Origin: Algoriphagus mannitolivorans DSM 15301
GTDB taxonomy: Bacteria > Bacteroidota > Bacteroidia > Cytophagales > Cyclobacteriaceae
DNA length: 64,000 nucleotides
NCBI RefSeq assembly: GCF_000429425.1
Contig: NZ_AUBV01000008.1
Coordinates: forward strand, 62,001 to 126,000
Direction: 5' to 3'
The notes under the pieces were generated by a model. That model was given only the letters and a program-made list of their open reading frames with translations, was not told where the DNA came from and made no database searches. Below are positions 35,534 through 45,175 of this stretch, piece by piece (positions within the stretch are counted from its first letter, which is position 1; every line of letters starts with the position of its first letter). The position numbers and the translations under genes were made by a program.

Positions 35534-36823
35534 ATGAGAGTGTTGATGTTTGGTTGGGAATTCCCCCCACATATTTCCGGAGGATTGGGAACTGCCTGTT
35601 ATGGATTGATCAAGGGTATGAATCACCATAATCAGGAAGTGATTTTTGTGGTTCCTAAACTTTGGGGAGATGAAGAAGATCTTGCTGATTTTGTCAATGC
35701 AAGTGATGTAACGATCAATTACAGAGAGAAGAAGTTTAAGAATATTTGGAAAAACCTGACTTATCTGGAAGTAAGCAGCTTCTTGGTTCCTTATTTGGGC
35801 CCTGAAGAATATCAAAAGTTTACGGATTATGCGATCCATGACCGTACGGACGTAGATGAAAGCATATTTACCAACAAATATGAGTTTAGTGGGAAATATG
35901 GCAAAAACCTCATGGAGGAAGTTTCCCGGTATGCCTTAGTTGGAGCTCAAATCGCAAAAGATCGGCAGGATTTCGACATTATACATGCCCATGATTGGCT
36001 GGCATTCCCTGCTGGAATCGCCGCTAAGGAAATGAGCGGAAAGCCTCTGGTAGTCCATGTTCATGCCACTGAATACGACCGATCCGGAGAATCAGTGAAT
36101 CAACCTGTTTATGACATAGAGAAAGCTGGAATGCAAGCGGCTGACCATGTCGTGGCGGTCAGTCACCTGACCAGAAATATTATCATCAGAAAATATGGAA
36201 TCCCAGGCCACAAAGTATCTGTGCTTCACAATGCCGTTTTGGATGCCAGCATCATCAAATCAGAATATCAGAAAAAGGTTCCGGAAAAAATCGTGACCTT
36301 TTTAGGTAGAATCACCTTCCAAAAAGGCCCAGAGTATTTTGTGGAAGCTGCCAAGAAAGTCATCGATAGAGATCCAAATGTTCGCTTTGTAATGGCTGGC
36401 TCTGGAGACCTTTTGAATAAAATGATTCAGCGTGTTGCCGAACTCAGAATGGCTTCGAGATTTCACTTCACTGGATTTTTGAAAGGAAAAGACGTGGATC
36501 ACATGTATGCGATTTCTGATGTCTATGTGATGCCATCCGTCTCCGAACCATTCGGCATTGCTCCACTGGAAGCGGTGAGACACAATACTCCCGTGATTAT
36601 CTCCAAGCAATCAGGTGTTGCCGAAGTATTGGTAAATGCCATCAAAGTGGATTTCTGGGATGTAGATGCCATGGCAGATGCCATTTTCGCACTACTGCAT
36701 TATGACGGAATTTCCAGAATGTTCAAAGAACTCGGAAGCGATGAGCTGAAAAAATTAAAATGGGAGCATGTCGCTGCCAAACTGATAACTGTGTACGAAA
36801 AAACTATAGCCCAACAATCATGA
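35534..36823 (+). CDS. Glycogen synthase-type glycosyltransferase
   Basis: Probably extends alpha-1,4-glucan from a nucleotide sugar. The 429-residue GT-B protein starts MRVLMFGWEFPPHISGGLG, where ISGGLG is the donor-binding loop of GT4/GT5 enzymes. It carries HAHDWLAFPAGIAAK, FLGRITFQKGPEYFVEAAK and the donor site SEPFGIAPLEAVRHNTPVI with its two Glu residues. Position between a debranching enzyme and GH57 favours glycogen metabolism over cell-surface glycans. Its stop overlaps the next start (ATGA at 36820-36823). Confidence 0.87.
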   Translation: MRVLMFGWEFPPHISGGLGTACYGLIKGMNHHNQEVIFVVPKLWGDEEDLADFVNASDVTINYREKKFKNIWKNLTYLEVSSFLVPYLGPEEYQKFTDYAIHDRTDVDESIFTNKYEFSGKYGKNLMEEVSRYALVGAQIAKDRQDFDIIHAHDWLAFPAGIAAKEMSGKPLVVHVHATEYDRSGESVNQPVYDIEKAGMQAADHVVAVSHLTRNIIIRKYGIPGHKVSVLHNAVLDASIIKSEYQKKVPEKIVTFLGRITFQKGPEYFVEAAKKVIDRDPNVRFVMAGSGDLLNKMIQRVAELRMASRFHFTGFLKGKDVDHMYAISDVYVMPSVSEPFGIAPLEAVRHNTPVIISKQSGVAEVLVNAIKVDFWDVDAMADAIFALLHYDGISRMFKELGSDELKKLKWEHVAAKLITVYEKTIAQQS

Positions 36824-38031
36824 GAACCATCTGCTTTTATTTTCAGGTGCACCAACCTTTTCGACTAAAGCCTTACCGTTTCTTCGACATCGGTGAGGAT
36901 CATCATTATTGGGATGATTTTTTGAACAGAAATGTCATACGAAAAGCCGCCCAACGGTGCTACCTCCCTATGAATTCTCTTTTGATGGATCTCATCCACC
37001 AATATCCCGGAAAATTCAAAGTGGCCTTCTCCATTTCCGGAACCTTCTTGGATCAAATGGAAGCCTATGCCCCTGACGTATTGGAAAGTTTCCAAAAGCT
37101 GGTTGCAACGGGTCAAGTTGAGCTCCTAAATGAAACATATACTCACTCTCTGGCTGCGCTGAAGAGCAAGGAAGAATTTACCAAACTGGTCAAAAAGCAT
37201 CAAGACAGAATCAAGGAGCTTTTTAATGGATATACTCCAAAGGTATTCCGAAACACGGAATTGATTTATTCAGATTCAATTGGATCCATGGTTTCCGAAA
37301 TGGGCTACAAAGGTATCCTCACCGAAGGTGCCAAACATATTCTGGGTTGGAAAAGCCCCAATTACGTTTACACCAATGCCATTGATCCTAAACTGAAAGT
37401 ATTGTTGAAAAACTTCAGGCTCTCAGATGATATTGCATTCCGCTTCAGTAACAAAACCTGGGCTGATTTCCCGCTGACCACAGACAAATTCGTGACCTGG
37501 CTCAATGCCATTCCCAAAGAAGAACAAGTCGTGAACTTGTTCATGGATTACGAGACTTTCGGGGAACATCAGTGGGCAGACACTGGTATTTTCGAATTTA
37601 TGCGATTTTTGCCGGAGACAATTTTCAAACATTCCAATTTCAACTTTTCTACACCATCGGAGGTATTGGATAATAGTCAGCCAGTTGGAAATATCCACGT
37701 CCCAATCCCAATTTCCTGGGCAGATGAGGAGCGTGATTTGACTGCCTGGTTAGGGAATGACTTGCAAGACGAAGCGTTTGATAGACTTTACGATCTTGAA
37801 AGCCAAGTGAAAGGAATCGACGATCCTGAAATACAGAGAGACTGGAGCTATTTACAGACCTCGGATCACTTTTATTACATGTGTACCAAGTTCTTTTCTG
37901 ACGGCTCAGTACATCAGTACTTCAGCCCTTATGACACCCCATACGATGCATTTATCAATTACATGAATGTATTGAGCGACTTTATGCTCCGGGTCAAAGA
38001 AAAATCACAACAGGCCAAAGCTTCCGCTTAA
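36820..38031 (+). CDS. Glycoside hydrolase family 57
   Basis: Alpha-glucan hydrolase or branching/transfer enzyme. The 403-residue protein has the GH57 motifs in order: HQPFRLKPY near the N-terminus, FSISGTFLDQ, the nucleophile region VFRNTELIYSD, and the acid/base motif FMDYETFGEHQW. Family members include amylases, 4-alpha-glucanotransferases and branching enzymes. Length (~400 aa) and company with debranching enzyme and synthase fit glycogen turnover. The longer frame starting at 36760 lies inside the upstream gene and is rejected. Confidence 0.9.
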   Translation: MRTICFYFQVHQPFRLKPYRFFDIGEDHHYWDDFLNRNVIRKAAQRCYLPMNSLLMDLIHQYPGKFKVAFSISGTFLDQMEAYAPDVLESFQKLVATGQVELLNETYTHSLAALKSKEEFTKLVKKHQDRIKELFNGYTPKVFRNTELIYSDSIGSMVSEMGYKGILTEGAKHILGWKSPNYVYTNAIDPKLKVLLKNFRLSDDIAFRFSNKTWADFPLTTDKFVTWLNAIPKEEQVVNLFMDYETFGEHQWADTGIFEFMRFLPETIFKHSNFNFSTPSEVLDNSQPVGNIHVPIPISWADEERDLTAWLGNDLQDEAFDRLYDLESQVKGIDDPEIQRDWSYLQTSDHFYYMCTKFFSDGSVHQYFSPYDTPYDAFINYMNVLSDFMLRVKEKSQQAKASA

Positions 38032-38032
38032 C

Positions 38033-38068
38033 AAAAAAACCGGCAATGAACTTTGCCGGTTTTTTTTA
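38033..38068. terminator. Bidirectional terminator after GH57
   Basis: AAAAAAACCGGCAA...TTGCCGGTTTTTTTT hairpin shared with the convergent propeller-protein gene. Confidence 0.92.
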
Positions 38069-38087
38069 TCTCCTGAACCCTGATTTT

Positions 38088-39980
38088 TTAGAAAATATAT
38101 CCATGCACATCCTTTTTGGATGGCTTGTAGAAAATCATCCCATTTTCCGGATCTGAATCAAAAACAGGCTCCTTGTCATTGAGGACTATCTTTCCTACCT
38201 CTTTTCCGCTCACTTTATCAACTTTCACCAAGCCTACTCCCTCTCCCACATCCGTGAGGATAAAGCTGAAGACTCCGCGATGTTTCGTGGCTTTGAATCT
38301 TTGATTGGCTACCTGACCAAAAGCCCCCGCCATATCTTCAAAAAACTCCCGCTGTCTTCCATATTCCTTACTGATCGCTGAAGGAGCAAAAGCGGATCCT
38401 TGGGTTGCCCCTTGCTGATATGCTGCGGCAGAGGCCATGGCCACCATCGCCACCTGCATGGTGCGCATTGCAATTCGTCCAGCCAATGAAATCTTTGGAG
38501 AAGCCCAGTGACCTTGGTAGAGAATTGTCCCATTCTCATCAAATCCAATCATGTTTTGGCTGGAAGAAAGCACAAAGTTGGACCCGGTAAATTCCAGATT
38601 ATCAGGAGTCTCTTTTTCCTTAAATTCCACCTTGTCCAAAATCACTTTCTTATCTCCGTTTACGAGATTTACCCGATATACTTTTTCATCACTGTAGAAA
38701 AACTCCTGATCCAAGGAAGGCTTAGCCCGAAGTGCTGGTCCTTTGATCATATCCTTTGAAGACCAGACCGGCTCTCCGTCAAAGCCAAAAAGCCCAATAT
38801 TACCCTCTTCGTCTGAGTACATGATCCCAGCACCAGTCAATTGGTCAATCCGGATTCCTTTTACCTTTTTTGACCACTTTTCTTCTCCGGTATTTTTATC
38901 CAAAACTGTCAAATACTTATCTCTTTCCCCCACAGCAATCCCATGATCTCTTCCCAGATCCACCACAATCCCAGAAAGCTTTTTAGCAGTCCATTTCGTA
39001 TTGCCATTGGCTGCCTCCATCAAAGTGAAATTCTTCTCGTCTGCCACGATCACTCCAAAATCTTCCGCGGTTAAGACCGGTGCATCCTTGGTGGACAATG
39101 GCTTTTCCCATAATACCTTACCAGATTTCAAATCCACAGCACTGACCACACCTTGGCTTCCTTTTTTCTGATAAAAATACCCTTCGGTCAACCGAATATT
39201 TGCATCAAACGCCTCAAAGCTGTTTTTCTTTTCGGAGACTTCGAAAGTCCAAAAAGGCTCTCCCGTTTTCGCATTGATTTTTGCAGAGGTCTTATCCCCG
39301 ATAAACAGGAGATGATTGTCCTCAGTGACCACAGGCAATAGCTTGGAAGAAAATCGGTCACTTTCCCAAGCCACTTTCCCTGTTTCCAAATCGATGAATT
39401 TGGTGATTTGCATAAAAGGCTTCCCAGCGGTGGAAAAGTCCTCCCAGCCTGCCGTAATGACTACACCCTTCAGCTCAGGGATATAATCGGAACCATAGTA
39501 ATTGAAAGTCGCCTGCTCAGGTCCCACAATCTTGACAACCGGCATCCCTGCCATTTTGGGATTCATGATCAATTCACCGGTTCGGATATTGATCAGAACA
39601 AAATTCTTAACCAGAATATTGTCCGTGTACTTCACAATGGCATAATCCGAAACTCTAGGGTCTTGGGGATCTTCCAAAACTCGGATCAAATCCGGCGTAT
39701 AGCCGACTTTTTTCCCATCGGGACCTTTTAGAGCTTTTGCAGAATTGTAGAGGTCCTCGTTGGACCACAAAAGCTTCCCTGTAACGGCATCTACTCCATG
39801 CAATCCCCAGTCAGAACTCCCAACCAAAAGAATTTTATTGGGAGTGTACCGAGTCCATTCTACTCCTTTGTCCAAGCTCACCTTCCATTGAGGCTCCTGG
39901 GAAAAGGCTGAAGATCCTGCAGCCAAGAATACTATCGAGGCGAGAATCATTAATCGGGTGGTTTTGAATAGCTTTTTCAT
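38088..39980 (-). CDS. Secreted PQQ-like beta-propeller protein
   Basis: Function unknown. The 630-residue product (ATG at 39980; the frame extends seven codons further) has a signal peptide (MKKLFKTTRLMILASIVFLA, cut near FSQ) and multiple PQQ/pyrrolo-quinoline-like blades. Examples are LLVGSSDWGLHGVDAVTGKL, VSAVDLKSGKVLWEKPL and LTVLDKNTGEEKWSKKV. A C-terminal Ala-rich stretch (RIAMRTMQVAMVAMASAAAY) breaks the propeller. It is probably periplasmic. The propeller blades do not by themselves show a bound PQQ or enzyme activity. Isolated gene. Confidence 0.83.
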   Translation of the reverse strand: MKKLFKTTRLMILASIVFLAAGSSAFSQEPQWKVSLDKGVEWTRYTPNKILLVGSSDWGLHGVDAVTGKLLWSNEDLYNSAKALKGPDGKKVGYTPDLIRVLEDPQDPRVSDYAIVKYTDNILVKNFVLINIRTGELIMNPKMAGMPVVKIVGPEQATFNYYGSDYIPELKGVVITAGWEDFSTAGKPFMQITKFIDLETGKVAWESDRFSSKLLPVVTEDNHLLFIGDKTSAKINAKTGEPFWTFEVSEKKNSFEAFDANIRLTEGYFYQKKGSQGVVSAVDLKSGKVLWEKPLSTKDAPVLTAEDFGVIVADEKNFTLMEAANGNTKWTAKKLSGIVVDLGRDHGIAVGERDKYLTVLDKNTGEEKWSKKVKGIRIDQLTGAGIMYSDEEGNIGLFGFDGEPVWSSKDMIKGPALRAKPSLDQEFFYSDEKVYRVNLVNGDKKVILDKVEFKEKETPDNLEFTGSNFVLSSSQNMIGFDENGTILYQGHWASPKISLAGRIAMRTMQVAMVAMASAAAYQQGATQGSAFAPSAISKEYGRQREFFEDMAGAFGQVANQRFKATKHRGVFSFILTDVGEGVGLVKVDKVSGKEVGKIVLNDKEPVFDSDPENGMIFYKPSKKDVHGYIF

Positions 39981-40055
39981 GATAAAAAGAATTTTGATCA
40001 AAGCTATCCAGTACCCTTAGGCCAGGGAATACGTCAATTGCCGTATTTAAATGCG

Positions 40056-40079
40056 AAAAGCACCCCGATTGGAGTGCTT
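40056..40079 (-). terminator. Terminator after panB
   Basis: AGCACTCC...GGGGTGCT stem (one G-U pair) followed by TTTT on the minus strand; moderate strength. Confidence 0.6.
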
Positions 40080-40105
40080 GTGAATGTTTTGGAAAGAAAA
40101 TCGCC

Positions 40106-40927
40106 TTAGTAACTCTCTCTGTCTGTAGGAAAATCCCTATTTTTCACGTCCGTGATATATTGCTGAAACGCATCTAGCATCGTTTTTTGAAGGTCTGCAT
40201 ATTGCCGGAGAAACCGGGGCTTAAACTCTTGTGTAATTCCCAACATGTCATGCATCACCAAAACCTGCCCATCAACATGCGGTCCAGCTCCAATACCAAT
40301 AACCGGAATGGAAACCGCTTCCGCTACTTTTTTCGCCAATGAAGCCGGGATTTTTTCCAGAACGATGGCGAAGCAACCGCATTCTTCCAAGATTTTGGCA
40401 TCTTCCAACAATTTCGCAGCTTCCGACTCTTCCTTAGCTCTAACGGTGTACGTCCCAAACTTGTAAATAGATTGTGGAGTCAAACCCAAATGCCCCATCA
40501 CCGGAACTCCAGCACTCAAAATTCTAATTACAGACTCCTTGATTTCGGATCCTCCCTCTACTTTGACTGCATGCGCACCGGACTCTTTCATAATTCGGAT
40601 GGCAGACCTGAGGGCCTCGGTACTATTTCCCTGATAGCTTCCAAAAGGAATGTCCACCACGACAAAAGATCTTTTGACAGCTCTTACTACGGCAGAGGCA
40701 TGATAGATCATCTGATCCAAAGTAATCGGCAAAGTGGTCTCATGACCAGCCATCACATTAGAAGCGGAATCACCTACCAGAATAATATCCATACCGGCTT
40801 CATCCACGATTTTGGCCATACTGAAATCGTAAGCGGTAAGCATGGAAATCTTCTCCCCACGGAGTTTCATTTCCTGAAGGGTATGCGTAGTGACTCTTTT
40901 GACCGAGGCAGAGGAATGAACTGACAT
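40106..40927 (-). CDS. panB: 3-methyl-2-oxobutanoate hydroxymethyltransferase
   Basis: First step of pantothenate synthesis: adds a hydroxymethyl group from methylene-THF to ketoisovalerate. The 273-residue protein has the PanB signatures [69 protein letters not shown] and [20 protein letters not shown]. Length is typical. It starts three bases after the phosphoribosyltransferase gene and ends the waaA-rsgA-PRTase-panB run. Confidence 0.97.
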   Translation of the reverse strand: MSVHSSASVKRVTTHTLQEMKLRGEKISMLTAYDFSMAKIVDEAGMDIILVGDSASNVMAGHETTLPITLDQMIYHASAVVRAVKRSFVVVDIPFGSYQGNSTEALRSAIRIMKESGAHAVKVEGGSEIKESVIRILSAGVPVMGHLGLTPQSIYKFGTYTVRAKEESEAAKLLEDAKILEECGCFAIVLEKIPASLAKKVAEAVSIPVIGIGAGPHVDGQVLVMHDMLGITQEFKPRFLRQYADLQKTMLDAFQQYITDVKNRDFPTDRESY

Positions 40928-40930
40928 AGC

Positions 40931-41422
40931 TTAATCTAAGTGAACGGAATATTGGTTTGCCGAGAAATCAACTCGAATATGCTCATTGAATGTAGTGGCG
41001 AGTTCATAGCCGGTATAATCCGGTTTGACAGGAAAATGCCCATGACTGCGGTTTACTAAAACAGCAATTTCCATTTTCTCGATTTCAAAATCCAAAAATG
41101 GCTTCATGGCATAAACCAAAGTTCTTCCTGTATTGAGCACGTCATCCACTAGGATTATGGTCTTTCCAGACAGATCTATGGATTGAGAAAGTTCGACCTC
41201 AGACTTGGACACCTGAGATTTATCCAAAAGTATCTCTACCTCTTCCACAGGAATGGGAGAGATGTTTTTCAGCTCCTCTGACAAAAGCCTGGCTAGGGTA
41301 GTACCCATTCCAGAGATCCCTGCAAATACCACAGCTTTGGCATTTACATTTCTTTCATAGATCTCGAAGGCCATTCGGGTGATTTTCTGTCCGATCTGTT
41401 TGTGATTGAGTACTTCGCTCAT
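40931..41422 (-). CDS. PyrR-like phosphoribosyltransferase
   Basis: The 163-residue protein (ATG at 41422, MSEVLNHKQIG) has the PRPP loop IILVDDVLNTGRTLVYAM, characteristic of PyrR and related PRTases, together with AVVFAGISGMGTTLARLL and AVLVNRSHGHFPVKPDYTG. PyrR regulates pyr mRNA in Firmicutes, but in Bacteroidota these homologues stand away from pyr genes and no RNA-binding role is shown here, so only a PRTase role is claimed. It is immediately upstream of panB. A longer start at 41470 would lie in the gap after rsgA. Confidence 0.85.
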   Translation of the reverse strand: MSEVLNHKQIGQKITRMAFEIYERNVNAKAVVFAGISGMGTTLARLLSEELKNISPIPVEEVEILLDKSQVSKSEVELSQSIDLSGKTIILVDDVLNTGRTLVYAMKPFLDFEIEKMEIAVLVNRSHGHFPVKPDYTGYELATTFNEHIRVDFSANQYSVHLD

Positions 41423-41476
41423 GGGATGATTTTCAAAAAGGAAAATTAGGCCAAAATGCCATGGGATCAAAGCTTC

Positions 41477-42400
41477 TTAACGATGAGAATCCTCTTCGGA
41501 AAGAATATTCACATAGCTTTTATATCGATAGGGATGAATGTATCCTTGCTCCATTTTCTGGATCACCATACATCCCGGCTCATTGGTATGAGTGCAATTG
41601 TTGTATTTACATTGCCCTAGAAACTGCCTCATTTCAGGAAAGTAATGGGATAATTCTGAATCGTCAATATCCAAAATCCCAAATTCTTTTATCCCCGGAG
41701 TATCTATTAAATCTCCTCCCTCCGGCAGAAAAAACATTTCTGCAAAGGTGGTGGTATGAACTCCCTTGGCACTGTAGTCCGATATCTCCTGAGTCACCTG
41801 TGCGGCATCAGGAACCAATACATTTAGTAAAGTGGATTTACCAACTCCGGAATGCCCTGCAATCAGACTTGACTTTTCTTGAATCCAAGGAAGAAACCTT
41901 TCCTTGAGCGCTTCATCCTTGATGGCAGACACCTCCAATACTGGATACCCCAGCGGTTCATAGATTTCGTGGATATCCTGAAGCCATTCTTCTTCATCCT
42001 CTCCTTCCAATAAATCCATTTTATTGACTACCAAGATCGCGGGTATCCTAAAACTCTCCGTGCTCACCAAAAATCTATCAATGAAGCCCAAGGAGGTTCT
42101 TGGCTTTTTCATGGTGATCACCAAAATGGCCTGATCCAAATTACTTGCAATGATATGGGAGAAATGCTGCTTTCGTGTGGACTTACGGATCACATAATTT
42201 TCTCTGGGCAAAATCTCCCCAATTACGGCCGTTTCTTGTCCGGATTCTTTTTCAAACTCAACCCAATCTCCCACAGCGATGGGATTGGTCAATTTGAGGT
42301 CTTCTTGTTTGAATTTCCCTTTTAGTCGGGCAGACACAAACTTCTCCCCGGCTTTAATTACGTACCAACTTCCTGTGGATTTAACGACTCTTCCTTCCAT
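41477..42400 (-). CDS. rsgA: Ribosome biogenesis GTPase RsgA
   Basis: Circularly permuted GTPase that acts late in 30S maturation. The 307-residue protein has an N-terminal OB-like domain (VVKSTGSWYVIKAGEK), G4 NKMDL before G1 GHSGVGKSTLLN and G3 DTPGIKEFG, in the permuted order, then the zinc-binding C-terminus CKYNNCTHTNEPGCMV. It starts five bases after waaA stops, so translation of the two is probably coupled. Confidence 0.96.
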   Translation of the reverse strand: MEGRVVKSTGSWYVIKAGEKFVSARLKGKFKQEDLKLTNPIAVGDWVEFEKESGQETAVIGEILPRENYVIRKSTRKQHFSHIIASNLDQAILVITMKKPRTSLGFIDRFLVSTESFRIPAILVVNKMDLLEGEDEEEWLQDIHEIYEPLGYPVLEVSAIKDEALKERFLPWIQEKSSLIAGHSGVGKSTLLNVLVPDAAQVTQEISDYSAKGVHTTTFAEMFFLPEGGDLIDTPGIKEFGILDIDDSELSHYFPEMRQFLGQCKYNNCTHTNEPGCMVIQKMEQGYIHPYRYKSYVNILSEEDSHR

Positions 42401-42405
42401 GAAAA

Positions 42406-43644
42406 TTACTTTTGGGAATGGATGAAGGAAACAATCCTATCAGCTGCTCCCAAGTTCAAGTTTACCCATTTTTTAGCGGAATCAGCAGCCGCATGATAAA
42501 ACTCTCCATTTTCCAATTTTTTGAATACCTGTCTGAGCTCTTCGGCTGAGGAAACTTCAAATCCGCAACCTTCAATTCGGCTTTGAGGAGCCTCTGGAAA
42601 CTTCCCTACTTTTTTCACCTTCCCAAAAATTACCGGCACTCCAAATCCTAAAGGCTCCAGGATATTATGCAGTCCTTTTCCGAAAGCACCTCCAACATAA
42701 GCGATTTTCGCAAACTGGAACAGGGAAGACAGCATTCCAATATTGTCAATAAATAGAACTGAATTGCTTTCGGTTGGGCTCCATTTGGAATATTTTCTGG
42801 ATGTGGAATCCAATAATTTTGCCCAGCGGTCCATCGGTTCCGGATTCAGGTCGTGTGGAGCAATGATCCATTTGTATTCAGGCTTGGAGTTGATCAAGGG
42901 TATCAATAAGTCCATATCTTCCTGCCAGGCGGACCCCACTACGACCACCTGTTTTTCTCCTATCCAAGACTTTATATCCTCCAATGGCTTGGGAGAATTG
43001 GCAGTAGCTGCCACACGGTCAAATCGCGTGTCGCCAGCCTTGGAAACCCTCGATATCCCAATTTCCTTGAGCAAGGCTACACTTTGATCATTTTGGGTGA
43101 AAATCCAATCCAATTGAAATAGGAGATTTTTGAAAAACCTGCCAAACCGGGAAAAATAAACTTGACTTGATCTGAATGAAGCAGAAATCAAATAAACCGG
43201 CACGCCTCTTTGCTTTAACGCCATCACGTGGTGGTACCAGAGGTCATATTTCACAAAAAAAGCGTATTGGGGATCCATAATTTTGACAAACTCCTCTGCC
43301 CAAGACTTTCGATCCAAAGGGATATAAGTAATAAAGTCCACGTTGGCCTGTGGTTTTCTGGAGGCAGGCTCAAATCCTGAAGGGGAGAAAAAACTAACCA
43401 CCACCAAATGCTCCGGATATTTCTCCTTCCATTTCGCAATCACAGGTTTAGCCTGTTCATATTCCCCAAGAGAAGCTACATGAACCCAAATCAGCGTTCC
43501 TTGATTTTCATTTCGGAAATTTTGGAGTTCAGAGAAAATACTTTTTCTGCCAGAAAGAAAATGTTTTATCCTTTTGGAGAAGAGCGAAAAGAAACTCAGA
43601 AGCGCGGGTAAAACCCCAAAAAAGAGGCGGTAAACCATTTTCAT
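42406..43644 (-). CDS. waaA: 3-deoxy-D-manno-octulosonic acid transferase
   Basis: Inner-membrane-bound glycosyltransferase that adds Kdo to lipid A. The 412-residue protein has an N-terminal hydrophobic anchor (MVYRLFFGVLPALLSFFSLF), the Kdo-transferase motif VHVASLGEYEQAKPVI, LVVVSFFSPSGFE, and in the C-terminal half VVGSAWQEDMDLLI, YVGGAFGKGLHNILEPLGFG and PVIFG. The ATG at 43644 lies four bases after a TAATTTTG box, suggesting a leaderless message; an alternative ATG is two codons further in. It heads the rsgA-PRTase-panB run. Confidence 0.94.
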   Translation of the reverse strand: MKMVYRLFFGVLPALLSFFSLFSKRIKHFLSGRKSIFSELQNFRNENQGTLIWVHVASLGEYEQAKPVIAKWKEKYPEHLVVVSFFSPSGFEPASRKPQANVDFITYIPLDRKSWAEEFVKIMDPQYAFFVKYDLWYHHVMALKQRGVPVYLISASFRSSQVYFSRFGRFFKNLLFQLDWIFTQNDQSVALLKEIGISRVSKAGDTRFDRVAATANSPKPLEDIKSWIGEKQVVVVGSAWQEDMDLLIPLINSKPEYKWIIAPHDLNPEPMDRWAKLLDSTSRKYSKWSPTESNSVLFIDNIGMLSSLFQFAKIAYVGGAFGKGLHNILEPLGFGVPVIFGKVKKVGKFPEAPQSRIEGCGFEVSSAEELRQVFKKLENGEFYHAAADSAKKWVNLNLGAADRIVSFIHSQK

Positions 43645-43648
43645 CCAT

Positions 43649-43656
43649 CAAAATTA
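43649..43656 (-). promoter_or_regulatory. -7 box of waaA, probably leaderless
   Basis: TAATTTTG on the minus strand, four bases upstream of the ATG at 43644; no TTG at normal spacing. Confidence 0.45.
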
Positions 43657-43824
43657 GCCATTCTCAGACATATCCACATTTTTTTTCATTTTTGTGCCTC
43701 AATTGATGGATGGAGATAAATTTTCCCGAAAAATCAATTTCAACTTATGCAATTGCTCTGAAAATTAACTAGATTCATTGTCTAGCTTTTCCTAGAAATT
43801 GATAGAGCCCAGCATTTACCCAAT

Positions 43825-44310
43825 ATGATTAGAGTATTATTTGTTTGTTTAGGAAATATTTGCCGTTCACCACTTGCGGAGGGAATCTTCAATTATAAAA
43901 TTCAATCTTTAGGTCTGGAAGGAAGATTCAAGTCCGACAGCGCTGGCACTTCCGATTTTCATATCGGAGAACTCCCGGATGAAAGAACACTCCGGTGCGC
44001 CGCAAAGCATGACATCAAAATCAACCATCGAGGAAGACAAATTAACAGAACTGATTTCAGAGATTTTGATTACATCCTTGCCATGGATGATCACAATCTC
44101 AGGAACCTAAACTCCCTCAAAGACCGATACAACTTCCCAGAAAAGGACATTTTCTTAATGCGGGATTTCGTTCCCGAGTGGAAGGGAATGTCAGTCCCTG
44201 ACCCTTACTACGGAGGGGAAGACGGATTTGAGGAAATCTATAGAATACTGGATGTGGCTATAGATGGGTTTTTGGAGAAAATTAAAGTCACTCACCAACT
44301 CTATGCTTGA
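43825..44310 (+). CDS. Low-molecular-weight protein tyrosine phosphatase
   Basis: The 161-residue protein has the catalytic P-loop VLFVCLGNICRSPLAEGIF (CX5R, Cys near residue 8) and the acid loop PDPYYGGEDGF with its general-acid Asp. It overlaps the next gene, a fructosamine-kinase homologue, by eight bases. In other bacteria, LMW-PTPs beside such kinases are linked to removal of phosphorylated sugar adducts from proteins, so a deglycation role is more likely than exopolysaccharide control; no Wzc/Wzz gene is nearby. Confidence 0.93.
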   Translation: MIRVLFVCLGNICRSPLAEGIFNYKIQSLGLEGRFKSDSAGTSDFHIGELPDERTLRCAAKHDIKINHRGRQINRTDFRDFDYILAMDDHNLRNLNSLKDRYNFPEKDIFLMRDFVPEWKGMSVPDPYYGGEDGFEEIYRILDVAIDGFLEKIKVTHQLYA

Positions 44311-45175
44311 TCACCAGGAGATCTACGAGCAGATAGTCATGGAAACATTGGGGCCATTGACCCAATTCAAATCTGCAAGTCTGATCGCCGCGGGAAATCA
44401 CAATCAAGGTGTCCGCTTGGACACTTCCAAAGGCCCCTTCTTTCTCAAACTCAACTTTGATCACGAAAGAGACATCCTTGAAAAAGAGGCCCAAGGCCTA
44501 AAGAAGCTGAAGAAATCCACTTTTTTGAAAGTCCCTGAGACATTTGGTTTTGGGAGAATTGAGGATTACAATTACCTGGTTTCTGAGTTTATCCCAGGCT
44601 CCCGACAACATCTGGACTATTGGGAAGATTTAGGAATGGGCTTGGCTCACCTACACCTGAATTCTGACAGTTTTTTTGGTTTGGATACAGACAACTACAT
44701 TGCCTCTTTGGTACAAAAGAATCATTCCTTTGACAACTGGCTGGACTTTTTCATAGAACAGCGGTTGGAACCCATGCTGGGGAAGGCATATTTTGATCGG
44801 TTGATCCCTTTGGATTTTCTGAAAAAATTCCAAACCATATACCCAAAGCTTGGATCACTTTTCCCCAAAGAAAAACCCTCTCTTCTTCACGGGGACTTAT
44901 GGTCTGGAAATGTAATCTGCGACGGTGAAGGGAAACCCTGCCTGATAGACCCGGCTATTTATTATGGACATCGGGAAATGGACTTAGCTTTCAGCAGACT
45001 TTTTGGTGGCTTTGATTCCAGATTTTACGAGGCATACGAATCCATTTTGCCCCTTGAGCCTGGATTTGAAACGAGAATGGGCGTGTACAACCTATATCCC
45101 CTGTTGGTTCATTTAAATTTGTTTGGGACTGCTTATCTTCCCGGCATAGAAAAAATCCTCAAGCGCTTCAACTGA
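44303..45175 (+). CDS. Fructosamine/ketosamine-3-kinase family protein
   Basis: Phosphorylates sugar residues attached to protein amines, making them unstable so that the amine is freed. The 290-residue protein starts MLDHQEIYEQIVMETLGPLT inside the phosphatase gene. It has the APH-like kinase fold: PFFLKLNFD (ATP-site Lys), ISEF-type VSEFIPGS, the catalytic LLHGDLWSGNVICD and LIDPAIYYGHREMDLAF with the metal-binding Asp. Length fits the family. Co-translation with the upstream phosphatase and the downstream GNAT gene is implied by overlaps. Confidence 0.9.
   Translation: MLDHQEIYEQIVMETLGPLTQFKSASLIAAGNHNQGVRLDTSKGPFFLKLNFDHERDILEKEAQGLKKLKKSTFLKVPETFGFGRIEDYNYLVSEFIPGSRQHLDYWEDLGMGLAHLHLNSDSFFGLDTDNYIASLVQKNHSFDNWLDFFIEQRLEPMLGKAYFDRLIPLDFLKKFQTIYPKLGSLFPKEKPSLLHGDLWSGNVICDGEGKPCLIDPAIYYGHREMDLAFSRLFGGFDSRFYEAYESILPLEPGFETRMGVYNLYPLLVHLNLFGTAYLPGIEKILKRFN

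Noticed and set aside
36760-36819. Upstream start for GH57
   Set aside because: It lies inside the glycosyltransferase gene; ATG at 36820 overlapping its stop gives the expected HQP-containing N-terminus.
38088-39980. PQQ-dependent dehydrogenase
   Set aside because: Blades are PQQ-like, but no quinoprotein catalytic signature was recognised; many such propellers are non-enzymatic.
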